Source: Vibrio atlanticus (GTDB taxonomy: Bacteria > Pseudomonadota > Gammaproteobacteria > Enterobacterales > Vibrionaceae). From it: 64,000 nucleotides of DNA. The stretch lies in the NCBI RefSeq assembly GCF_024347315.1, contig NZ_AP025460.1, positions 372,001-436,000 of the forward strand, written 5' to 3'. The position numbers were made by a program, and so were the translations under genes. Under the pieces are notes generated by a model. That model did no database searches and was not told the DNA's origin. It worked only from the letters and a program-made list of their open reading frames with translations. How positions within the stretch are numbered: position 1 is the first letter of the stretch; each line of letters starts with the position of its first letter. This document shows positions 9,714 to 17,927 of the stretch, piece after piece.

Positions 9714-11729
9714 ATGAGATATACCCCGACACTAAAATTGAGCACTCGATTGGTCGCATTTGTCACCGTGATAGTGATCAGTGCGATGTTCATCCTTTTT
9801 ATTGGTGGCACACTCTCCTTTAAGCGTATAGGACAGGAATATTTAGATCATTATTTGGTTGGCATTGTTGACGTCGTAGATAAAGAGATGGAAGATCCAG
9901 ATGCTGCGTATTCAATGCAACGTTGGATGCCGAAGATGTTGCAGGCAAGCAATATCGTTGAGATGAAGCTTTCAAACAAAACCGGTATCGTTTACCGATT
10001 TAAAGATACCTCCCCACAAATTGATCCAAACCGCCTCTATGAAAGAAGCTTCATTTTAGATCGAAATGAAGGCTATCAAATCGAATTTAAAGCACTCCCC
10101 CCTTATATTGGTTACAACTACTCGATTGAAGCTATGTGGTCGATTACTTTGGCGGTGGCATTGATCCTTTTTTGTTTGGCCCGTGGTGTTCGTTGGTTAA
10201 AAGAACAGTTAATGGGCTCAGAGATTTTGGAAGAGCGAGGGAGAATGATCCTTGCTGGGCAGGTAGAGGCTCATTCAAAAGGGGACGAGCGAGAATGGCC
10301 ATATACGGCAAGTGAAGCGCTTGATGTACTGATTGAAGAGTTGAAAGATGCACGCCAAGAGCGAAGTCGCTTTGATACTTTTATCCGCACCCATACTTTT
10401 CTAGATAAGCTCACTGGTACAGCCAACCGAGTACTATTTGATAACAAACTTGAATCTGTACTGCATGAAAGTGGCGCTCGTGGAGGCGTTTTACTGATAC
10501 GTATCGACGAGTGGGAACAAGTTCGAGATGCCAATGACAAGCAGATCACCGACGGATTTATTATTGAAGTTGGTGAAGTATTGTCGAATATTGTTCAGCG
10601 TTATCCCGATGTCATTTTTTCTCGCTATTACGAAGCAGACTTTGCCGTGTTTATTCCGCATCAAGGAACAAAGGATATTGCGACGTTGGCTGCTCAATGT
10701 TTAAGGCAATTAGATAAATTGACTCCACCGGATCCTTTGGAATCAGATAATTGGTGCCATATTGGTGTGACAATGTATACCGAAGGTGAACGCCATAGCC
10801 AAATTATGGATGAAACGGAAACGGCGTTAAAGAGCGCTCAGTTAGAGCGCATTAATAACTGGAGCCGTTATCCAAAAGAAAATAAAACTGAGATAGACAG
10901 AGGCAGTGTTCGCTGGAGAACATTACTTGATAAAGCCCTGCTACCTGAAAATTTAGTAATCTTTGCTCAGCGGTGTTATCTTATGCCGGATTCAGGTCAA
11001 GCTAATGAATTGCATAAAGAAATATTTATTAGAATTCAAGATCCAGATAAAGGTCTATTGAAATCTTCTCGCTTTATGTCTGCGGTAGAACAAGTCGGTT
11101 ATCAAGCTCAAATGGATCAATCGGTTTTGACGGTTTTATTTAAGTCGCTGAAAGTATCAACACAGCCTGTCAATTATTCGGTGAACTTGAGTGTCACTCC
11201 GTTTGCAAATAAATCACATTTTAAATGGTTCCGAAGTGAGTTGTTACAGCTCTCTGCTCAGCATCGTTCTCAGCTTGCTTTTGAATTTTCAGAAGGCCAT
11301 CTAATTACTCACCTTGATTATATGCGACCAGTGGCGAAGATGTTACGAGGGTTAGGGTGTAAAGTGGTGGTTGGCCAAGCTGGGCGAACCATTGTTAGCA
11401 CTCATTATATAAAGGATTTGAAGGTTGACTATATTAAGCTTCATCGAAGTTTGGTAAAGAAAATCGATCAAAGGCATGAAAACCAACTGTTTGTTCGAAG
11501 TCTGATTGGAGCATGCGGTGATTCTCCAACTGAAGTGATCGCGGTCGGAGTTGAGACAAAGCAAGAAAAGAATACCTTGATAGAGTTAGGCATTAACGGT
11601 TATCAAGGGAGATGTTTCGACGAAGAACAACAAATAATTCCCTTGCCTACTCAAGGGGATAAGACAGTGAAAGCTGAATCCGTTGTAAAAGTCGGTCGAA
11701 GAAATCGATGGCGTAAGAGTAATAGTTAA
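9714..11729 (+). CDS. csrD: RNase E specificity factor CsrD / MSHA biogenesis protein MshH
   Basis: A 671-residue membrane protein with two hydrophobic segments (about residues 10-35 and 140-160), a HAMP-like linker, a degenerate GGDEF domain beginning LDKLTGTANRVLFD, and a degenerate EAL domain. The GGDEF position reads YEADF and the EAL position EIF, so neither cyclase nor phosphodiesterase activity is expected. E. coli CsrD targets CsrB/CsrC sRNAs for RNase E decay. In vibrios the gene heads the MSHA locus and is also called mshH. The ATG at 9714, about 11 bases after AAAAGGA, is preferred to the in-frame TTG at 9693. Only 2 bases separate its stop from mshI, so they probably share a transcript. 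Confidence 0.88.
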   Translation: MRYTPTLKLSTRLVAFVTVIVISAMFILFIGGTLSFKRIGQEYLDHYLVGIVDVVDKEMEDPDAAYSMQRWMPKMLQASNIVEMKLSNKTGIVYRFKDTSPQIDPNRLYERSFILDRNEGYQIEFKALPPYIGYNYSIEAMWSITLAVALILFCLARGVRWLKEQLMGSEILEERGRMILAGQVEAHSKGDEREWPYTASEALDVLIEELKDARQERSRFDTFIRTHTFLDKLTGTANRVLFDNKLESVLHESGARGGVLLIRIDEWEQVRDANDKQITDGFIIEVGEVLSNIVQRYPDVIFSRYYEADFAVFIPHQGTKDIATLAAQCLRQLDKLTPPDPLESDNWCHIGVTMYTEGERHSQIMDETETALKSAQLERINNWSRYPKENKTEIDRGSVRWRTLLDKALLPENLVIFAQRCYLMPDSGQANELHKEIFIRIQDPDKGLLKSSRFMSAVEQVGYQAQMDQSVLTVLFKSLKVSTQPVNYSVNLSVTPFANKSHFKWFRSELLQLSAQHRSQLAFEFSEGHLITHLDYMRPVAKMLRGLGCKVVVGQAGRTIVSTHYIKDLKVDYIKLHRSLVKKIDQRHENQLFVRSLIGACGDSPTEVIAVGVETKQEKNTLIELGINGYQGRCFDEEQQIIPLPTQGDKTVKAESVVKVGRRNRWRKSNS

Positions 11730-11731
11730 GC

Positions 11732-13174
11732 ATGAATTTTAAAGCGATTTTAGACAAAATAAAGCCAACGAATAATAGCGGTAGTTCTCAAGTTGTCCTT
11801 TTGGGCAATGATACCGTTTATATTTCATCGACTGAGTCAAAACCTCAAGTCACCAGTTTCCCTGTGGTTAACGGTGACTGGGAAAGTGCGCTGAAAAAAT
11901 TGTTGAGCAGTGAATCGCTTACTAGTGATAGCCTTCAGCTAATTGTATGTGCGAACTACTACCAAACCTATCAAATTGATAAACCGGACATTCCACAGAG
12001 TGAATGGTCGGTTGCATTGCCTTTTCTATTGAAAGATCTGATCTCTGAAAGGGTGACTGATATTACAGCGAGTGCGGTAGCGCTACCGACCTCGAATAAG
12101 CTACAAGTGTATGTTTTGCCTAAAAAGCTATTGGACAAGCTTGTAAGCATTACTAATTCAGCACAAGTTGATCTTAAAGGTATTGCTCCCGAAGATGAAG
12201 TTTGGGGCTATAGTGCTGGTGAACTCTCTAATTTCATTCTTTTACAACGCAGCCCCAACTCACATTTTAAGCTTGGTGCATTTGTTGAAAACACGGTTTG
12301 CTTCCAAAGAACAATCCGCAGTGTTGTCCCCCCATTAACTGGTACCGCATCAAGTGCATTGCAGTTGGATGGTCTAGCTTTAGAACTCCAAAGGTCGATT
12401 GATTACCTTTCTTCTCAAATTAAAGGCACCCAACTTCATCAGTTAAAAATATGCTGTGATGAGGAAGATGAAGCTGAATTGCAGAGCGTGTTAAATAGCA
12501 CATTGAGTTCGACCGTTTCTTTACTTGTTGAAGGTGAGCGCGAAAATTCAGAGAAATGGTTAGTTACGCTCGCGGCTGAAAAGAATGTTTTTAACGTTAA
12601 TCTCTACCCTGAGCACCTTAAGCCTAAAAAAGAGTATTTCACTCTAGTGAATGTGGTTATGGTTTGGGGGCTTGTGTGTACCTTGTTGCTTGGCAGTTAT
12701 TGTGTAATGCAGTATCAAGCATCGAGTTTGGATGAAGAGCTAGCAGCTTTACAATATGACTTGAATCAGCTTAACCAAGAAGTTAACCAATTAAATAGTA
12801 AGTTGGTTCAACATAAACCGTCTCCAGTGAAAGTAGCTGCGGTTGCTCGTCTCACTAGCGAGATACAAGCGAATAAAGAGGCTTTGAAGGCGGTCGGTCA
12901 ATACGATGAATCCCAGCAAGTCGGGTATTCTGGTGTTATGAATTCCTTCGCTAAATTAGGGCGAAATGATATTTCGCTTTCGCATATCTACATGACTCAC
13001 GAGACCCTAGAGCTTCGCGGTTTGGCTCGTGACGCTAATGTTGTTCCAAACTGGATTGGTCAGTTTAAAAATGAACTTAATTTAGTCGGGCGCACCTTTG
13101 AAAAGATAAAGATAGGTCGTAATGAGCAAGATGTGGTGACGTTTGAGTTAAGTACTCATAGGGAGAGTGAATAA
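11732..13174 (+). CDS. mshI: MSHA biogenesis protein MshI (PilM/PilN-like)
   Basis: A 480-residue inner-membrane assembly protein of the mannose-sensitive haemagglutinin (MSHA) type IV pilus. A cytoplasmic region of about 300 residues resembles the actin-like PilM/GspL fold. A single transmembrane helix follows at about 307-325 (VVMVWGLVCTLLLGSYCVM), then a periplasmic coiled coil (DEELAALQYDLNQLNQEVNQ region) and a small C-terminal domain resembling PilN. It thus looks like a PilM-PilN fusion, expected to link the ATPase platform to MshJ and the periplasmic complex. Its start follows csrD by 2 bases and its stop overlaps the mshJ start (TAATG). Confidence 0.9.
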   Translation: MNFKAILDKIKPTNNSGSSQVVLLGNDTVYISSTESKPQVTSFPVVNGDWESALKKLLSSESLTSDSLQLIVCANYYQTYQIDKPDIPQSEWSVALPFLLKDLISERVTDITASAVALPTSNKLQVYVLPKKLLDKLVSITNSAQVDLKGIAPEDEVWGYSAGELSNFILLQRSPNSHFKLGAFVENTVCFQRTIRSVVPPLTGTASSALQLDGLALELQRSIDYLSSQIKGTQLHQLKICCDEEDEAELQSVLNSTLSSTVSLLVEGERENSEKWLVTLAAEKNVFNVNLYPEHLKPKKEYFTLVNVVMVWGLVCTLLLGSYCVMQYQASSLDEELAALQYDLNQLNQEVNQLNSKLVQHKPSPVKVAAVARLTSEIQANKEALKAVGQYDESQQVGYSGVMNSFAKLGRNDISLSHIYMTHETLELRGLARDANVVPNWIGQFKNELNLVGRTFEKIKIGRNEQDVVTFELSTHRESE

Positions 13175-13821
13175 TGCAACTGTGGAACCAGCTTAGCGAT
13201 AAGTTCCTTGCATTAAGCCTGAGAGAGAAATGGCTACTTTTCGTGTGTGGTCTAGTGGGCTTATCCATGCTTGTATTTACCTTATTGATTGAACCTGCAT
13301 ATCTTGATTTACAAGAAAAGAATGTGAAGTCGATGAGCCTTACGCAGTCAAATCAGAAACAACAAGGTGAATTACTTGTTCTACAAGCCAAGTTGAACAA
13401 AGACCCAGATAAAGAAATTGATCTTGAGTTAAAAAAACTATTGGTTGAGAGCCAAGAGCTATCATTTGAGCTCGCTGAAATCGTTGATAGGTTGGTTACG
13501 CCTTCTCAAATGGCGCAGTTATTAGAGAGCGTTCTTAATGCAGGTAATGGACTGAAGCTTGAGTCTTTAGAATCGTTACAACCAGAAGCTATTTCGGACA
13601 ATCAAGAGAACAGTGACAATTCAAATTACTTTCTCCATCCTGTTAGAATGGAGTTGACGGGTAGCTACTTCGATATTTTAATTTATCTTCAAGCACTTGA
13701 GTCACTTCCTGTGAGCTATTATTGGCGCACGTTTGAGTATTCAGTAGAAGAATATCCCAAAGCTCGACTTGTGTTCGAGGTTTACACCCTAGGTACCAGA
13801 CAGGAGTTTATCGGTGGTTAG
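13174..13821 (+). CDS. mshJ: MSHA biogenesis protein MshJ (PilO/GspM-like)
   Basis: A 215-residue inner-membrane protein: short cytoplasmic N-terminus, one transmembrane helix at about 19-40 (WLLFVCGLVGLSMLVFTLLI), a long periplasmic coiled coil (about 45-110), and a ferredoxin-like C-terminal half, as in PilO and GspM. It is expected to pair with the PilN-like part of MshI in the alignment complex. The start overlaps the mshI stop by one base and the stop overlaps the mshK start by 8 bases, indicating translational coupling. Confidence 0.88.
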   Translation: MQLWNQLSDKFLALSLREKWLLFVCGLVGLSMLVFTLLIEPAYLDLQEKNVKSMSLTQSNQKQQGELLVLQAKLNKDPDKEIDLELKKLLVESQELSFELAEIVDRLVTPSQMAQLLESVLNAGNGLKLESLESLQPEAISDNQENSDNSNYFLHPVRMELTGSYFDILIYLQALESLPVSYYWRTFEYSVEEYPKARLVFEVYTLGTRQEFIGG

Positions 13822-14146
13822 AACTCTAGTGTTATCTTTGCTGTTTGGTAGTTCAGTGGTATGGGCAGAACAAGACCCAACTGCGCCATTAGGTTGGCTT
13901 TCGCCCCTGCAGAAATCAGCATCAGCTAAAAAGGCGCCAGTTCAATATCGTTTACCGTCTCTAGAGAGCATTGTTTGCAAGGGCGATACACCTTGTTATG
14001 CGATTATGAATGGTCAGATTCTCGAACAAGGAGAAACGATCAGAGGGTACCGAGTTAAGAACATTGATCCAGAGTACGTCACTCTGCAGAGAAGCTCTAA
14101 GCAGTGGAAATTAGAGATGTTCTCTTTAGATGTTAAGAATAATTAA
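13814..14146 (+). CDS. mshK: MSHA biogenesis protein MshK (PilP-like)
   Basis: A 110-residue exported protein with a hydrophobic N-terminal signal (MVRTLVLSLLFGSSVVWA) and a small beta-rich domain with one cysteine pair (CKGDTPC). By position between mshJ and the secretin gene, and by the DPTAPLGW motif also seen in PilP/GspC-like linkers, it should connect the inner-membrane complex to MshL. The GTG start at 13814 overlaps mshJ. Confidence 0.83.
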   Translation: MVRTLVLSLLFGSSVVWAEQDPTAPLGWLSPLQKSASAKKAPVQYRLPSLESIVCKGDTPCYAIMNGQILEQGETIRGYRVKNIDPEYVTLQRSSKQWKLEMFSLDVKNN

Positions 14147-14161
14147 GGTTAGAGTGAAGAC

Positions 14162-15838
14162 ATGCGTAAACTTGTAGTAGCAATTCTAGTGTCATCTTTA
14201 GTCGGCTGTTCGATGGGGCATAGAGACCCTGTTGAGATAAAAGAGTCTTTAAGCGAATCTATTAATGAAGCGAATAGCAAAGCACTTCATAACTTACCTT
14301 CGTCGGTACAAGATGACCTTATGCCTCAGCTAAGTTCGGACTCTATGTCTCCGAATGTGGAAACCGTCAAGCGCTTTCGTATTCAAGCAAAAGGCGTTGA
14401 AGCGAGAACCTTTTTTGCAAGCCTAGTGAAAGGTACAGAGTACAGTGCCGCGATTCATCCAAGCGTTGCTGGAAAACTTACTCTAAATCTAACAGACGTG
14501 ACCTTAGATGAAGTTCTGGCTGTTGCTCAGGATATGTATGGTTACGATATTGAAAAACGTGGCAAAGTGATTCAAATTTATCCGGCCGGTTTGCGCACAG
14601 TCACGATTCCAGTGGATTACTTGCAAGTAAAGCGTTCTGGTCGTTCTTTAACGACGATTACTACTGGAACAATTTCCACTTCAGACTCTAACTCGAACTC
14701 ATCTAACTCGAATTCTAATTCGTCTAACTCGAATTCAAACTCATCAAACTCGAACTCCAATTCGTCTAGCTCCACATCTAACGGTGGTACGGAGATTGAA
14801 ACGATATCTGAAAGTGATTTTTGGCCGCAGCTTGAAGCGGCAGTCGCTCACTTAATTGGTTCTGGTGATGGGCAAAGCGTTGTGGTTACGCCACAAGCGA
14901 GTGTGATTACGGTACGTGCTTACCCCGATGAAATCCGAGAGGTTCGTGAGTTCCTTGGTATTTCTCAGAAACGTCTGCAGCGCCAAGTTATCTTGGAAGC
15001 CAAAATCATGGAAGTGACACTTAGTGACGGCTATCAACAAGGCATTAACTGGACCAAGATGTTTTCGTCGAACGGTACTAACTACACGCTAGGTATGGGT
15101 TCTATCGTTAAAAATGCAGCTGGTACGATCATCCCAGGCAAACTACCAGGCATGGACCCAATCGGTACCGCTTTAGGTGGTCAATCTAACCTCGTTGTTT
15201 CTGGTGGTAGCTTTGAAGCTGTATTGAGTTTTATGGATACACAGGGTGACTTGAATGTGTTATCTAGCCCAAGAGTGACAGCAGCTAATAACCAGAAAGC
15301 GGTTATAAAAGTGGGTATAGATAAATATTTCGTGACGAATTTATCAAGTTCGGTCGGTAGTGGTGATAACGCGAATGTTGCCCCTGAAGTTGAGCTAACC
15401 CCGTTCTTCTCCGGTATTTCTTTGGATGTGACGCCGCAGATCGATGATAAAGGAAATGTGTTCCTGCATGTTCACCCCGCAGTGATTGAGGTGGAAGAGG
15501 AAGTGAAAGAGCTTAATCTTGGCTCAACAACTGGTGTTGTGACGCTGCCGTTGGCTAAAAGCTCTATTCGTGAATCTGACTCCGTGATTCGAGCGCAAGA
15601 TGGTGATGTGGTTGTTATTGGCGGATTGATGAAATCAAACACCAGTGACATGACTTCAAAAGTTCCATTTCTTGGTGATATCCCGGCACTCGGTCATTTG
15701 TTCCGTAATACCAGTCAACTTACTCAAAAAACTGAACTCGTTATTCTATTAAAGCCAACGGTTGTAGGTGTCAATACTTGGCAATCAGAAATGGAGCGTT
15801 CTCGAGATCTTTTACAAGAATGGTTCCCGGATGAATAG
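14162..15838 (+). CDS. mshL: MSHA secretin MshL
   Basis: Outer-membrane secretin channel of the MSHA pilus, 558 residues. It begins with a lipoprotein signal (lipobox LVGC, Cys at about 16). Short N-domains follow (STN-like VEARTFFASLVKGTEYS), then a Ser/Asn low-complexity insert at about residues 173-206, then the secretin core with VILEAKIMEVTLSDGYQQGI and the C-terminal DVVVIGGLMKSNTSDMTSKV motif ending in the TELVILLKPTVV strand. A ribosome site (GGTTAGAG) precedes the ATG. The Ser/Asn insert is an in-frame 21-bp repeat and may vary among strains. Confidence 0.93.
   Translation: MRKLVVAILVSSLVGCSMGHRDPVEIKESLSESINEANSKALHNLPSSVQDDLMPQLSSDSMSPNVETVKRFRIQAKGVEARTFFASLVKGTEYSAAIHPSVAGKLTLNLTDVTLDEVLAVAQDMYGYDIEKRGKVIQIYPAGLRTVTIPVDYLQVKRSGRSLTTITTGTISTSDSNSNSSNSNSNSSNSNSNSSNSNSNSSSSTSNGGTEIETISESDFWPQLEAAVAHLIGSGDGQSVVVTPQASVITVRAYPDEIREVREFLGISQKRLQRQVILEAKIMEVTLSDGYQQGINWTKMFSSNGTNYTLGMGSIVKNAAGTIIPGKLPGMDPIGTALGGQSNLVVSGGSFEAVLSFMDTQGDLNVLSSPRVTAANNQKAVIKVGIDKYFVTNLSSSVGSGDNANVAPEVELTPFFSGISLDVTPQIDDKGNVFLHVHPAVIEVEEEVKELNLGSTTGVVTLPLAKSSIRESDSVIRAQDGDVVVIGGLMKSNTSDMTSKVPFLGDIPALGHLFRNTSQLTQKTELVILLKPTVVGVNTWQSEMERSRDLLQEWFPDE
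14676..14785 (+). repeat. in-frame 21-bp Ser/Asn repeat within mshL
   Basis: About four to five imperfect copies of a 21-bp unit encode the heptad SNSNSNS. Codon choice alternates (AAC/AAT, TCG/TCT/TCA), so the copies have diverged at synonymous sites while the protein repeat is kept. It lies between the N-domains and the secretin core. Confidence 0.85.
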
Positions 15839-15894
15839 TAACCACTCACTTTATCAATGCAGATTGGTAGTGAATTACTAAGCTAGGTCGTCTT

Positions 15895-16734
15895 ATGTAT
15901 CAAGCTCATTTTGATTTTGAACAGTTACCATTTACGTTAACGCCGAATACCGATTTTTTTTATGGCTTAGCACCTCATTTTGAGGCAATTCAAACGGTCA
16001 TTTCGGCGTTAGAAATGGGCGAGGGGGTAGTTAAGGTTACAGGGGAGGTCGGCACAGGCAAAACCATGGTGTGCCGAATGTTGGTCAATCATCTCAATGA
16101 TTGTACTGCTTTAATCTACCTGCCTAACCCAGTGCTATCTGGGGCTGACTTACGACAAGCCGTGGCTAAAGAGCTTGGTTTGATTACCGATAATGAAGCC
16201 ACCTTAGTGGATAACATTCAACATAAACTTATTGAATTGCACAACTCAGGCTTACGAGTGGTTGCGATTCTTGATGAGGCTCAGGCTTTGTCAGATGAAG
16301 CTCTAGAGACCTTAAGGTTGTTTGGTAACTTAGAAACTGAAGATAAAAAGCTGCTGCAAATTGTTCTATTAGGGCAGCCGGAATTGGATGTTCGATTAGA
16401 GGCTTATCATCTAAGGCAATTTCGTCAAAGAATCACATTTAGTTCGACACTGAGGCCACTGAATCTCGATGAAACGGTAGCTTACATTGATAACCGGATC
16501 GCTAAATCTGGTGGCAAATATGCTCCCTTTAGCCTGAGCCATAAAAAAGCGATCTGGCGCTCTTCTTTGGGGATCCCAAGGTTGATTAACCAGTTGTGTC
16601 ATAAAGCTTTGTTGCTTGCTTTTAGTGAAGATAAGAAAAATATAGAAAACCAACATCTCTTTGCTGCAATGCATGAAACATACGATGTGTGTAAACCTAA
16701 ATTTAAAACGCCAATGCTGTGGGGTTGGAACTAA
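15895..16734 (+). CDS. mshM: MSHA biogenesis ATPase MshM (ExeA-like)
   Basis: A 279-residue AAA+ ATPase of the ExeA/GspA family. Walker A is GEVGTGKT at about 50-57, Walker B VVAILDEAQAL, and a sensor-like segment LLGQPELDVRL follows. ExeA with ExeB helps place the type II secretin across the peptidoglycan; MshM with MshN should do the same for MshL. No C-terminal membrane helix or peptidoglycan-binding domain is seen, so it is shorter than ExeA. mshN begins 2 bases after its stop. Confidence 0.9.
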   Translation: MYQAHFDFEQLPFTLTPNTDFFYGLAPHFEAIQTVISALEMGEGVVKVTGEVGTGKTMVCRMLVNHLNDCTALIYLPNPVLSGADLRQAVAKELGLITDNEATLVDNIQHKLIELHNSGLRVVAILDEAQALSDEALETLRLFGNLETEDKKLLQIVLLGQPELDVRLEAYHLRQFRQRITFSSTLRPLNLDETVAYIDNRIAKSGGKYAPFSLSHKKAIWRSSLGIPRLINQLCHKALLLAFSEDKKNIENQHLFAAMHETYDVCKPKFKTPMLWGWN

Positions 16735-16736
16735 TT

Positions 16737-17927
16737 ATGAGCGTCATTAACAACGCCTTGTCTGAATTGGCAAAAAAAGAGTCAACAGCATCGATTGAAG
16801 CTGCGGTGGTACCTAAAGTAAAAACACGCTCTCCATTGGTTTGGGTGGTCGCAGGTTTTACCCTTAGCTTGGCCATGGGGGGCTGGGCTATATCACAAGG
16901 CCCAGCTGTCGATAACTCAATATCAACTCGAGATATACAAGTTTCCGTTATTGATACTTCAGAAGGCAATTCAGAGGGTAGTCCTGAAACGGCCATTACT
17001 CAACCTGTATCCTCGCCGACTAAGAAGTTAGTGACGCTAGATTCAGCGAACCTTTCGGCTCACAACACGGCAATACTAAAAAGTACTCAATCTAAATCGG
17101 ATCCAGTCATTGCATCAACTCAGTCAGTTACAAAGCCTAAAGTAAACCCTGAATCTCAAGCCACACCTAAATCTCAAAGCGCACCTAAAGCTCAAAGTAT
17201 ACCTAAAGCAAAAGCAGCAAAGCCAATGCTTGTTGCTAGCGTGGCTAAAAAAGATCCCACACCAGTATCTAATCAACCTGAAACGTCTGGCGATTCAGAA
17301 AGCAATGGAATGTTGATTGAGCAGGTGGAACTAACGCCTGAACAACTTTCTATTAATGCTCAAGGCCGAGCTCAGAAGGCTCTTGATGCCAACGACCTTT
17401 CTGGAGCGTTGAAAGGTTATAACGAAGCGCTCCGTTATGATCCAAGAAATGAAGATGTCCGTCAGAAACTAGCAATTCTCTATTTTGGTAAAGGTGATAC
17501 TCGCAAAGCGTATGAGTTATTTCAGTCGGGTATCAAACTCAATATCAACAGTGAAAAACTGCGCCTAGGTTTATCAAAGCTACTTGTGAAAGCCAATCAA
17601 GCGGAAGCTGCTTTGAGCCCATTAATACACTTACCGCCTAGTCCAACTCAAGACTACTTAGCAATGCGTGCTGCATTAAGTCAAAAGTCTCAGCAAGAAG
17701 ATATTGCGCTAGAGAGCTACCAAAAATTGACTGAGGTCGATTCAGATAATGCTCGCTGGTGGTTAGGTTTAGCGATTCAGCAAGAACGTCAACTTGATTT
17801 CACGGCTGCAAAGCAATCATACCAAGGAGCATTGGTTAGAGTTGGGATCTCATCTCAGTCGCAAGGCTTTGTTCGTGATCGCTTAAAGATAATCAATGCT
17901 TTAGAGGAGAGTAGCGATGCAAATTAG
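16737..17927 (+). CDS. mshN: MSHA biogenesis TPR protein MshN
   Basis: A 396-residue bitopic inner-membrane protein. N-terminal cytoplasmic part MSVINNALSELAKKE, one transmembrane helix at about 32-50 (PLVWVVAGFTLSLAMGGWA), a Pro/Lys/Ser-rich periplasmic linker with repeated PKxQS units, then tetratricopeptide repeats from about 205 to the end. The layout resembles ExeB/TPR scaffolds that act with MshM. The ATG at 16737 fits the conserved N-terminus; the in-frame ATG at 16719 lies inside mshM. The stop overlaps the mshE start. Confidence 0.87.
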   Translation: MSVINNALSELAKKESTASIEAAVVPKVKTRSPLVWVVAGFTLSLAMGGWAISQGPAVDNSISTRDIQVSVIDTSEGNSEGSPETAITQPVSSPTKKLVTLDSANLSAHNTAILKSTQSKSDPVIASTQSVTKPKVNPESQATPKSQSAPKAQSIPKAKAAKPMLVASVAKKDPTPVSNQPETSGDSESNGMLIEQVELTPEQLSINAQGRAQKALDANDLSGALKGYNEALRYDPRNEDVRQKLAILYFGKGDTRKAYELFQSGIKLNINSEKLRLGLSKLLVKANQAEAALSPLIHLPPSPTQDYLAMRAALSQKSQQEDIALESYQKLTEVDSDNARWWLGLAIQQERQLDFTAAKQSYQGALVRVGISSQSQGFVRDRLKIINALEESSDAN

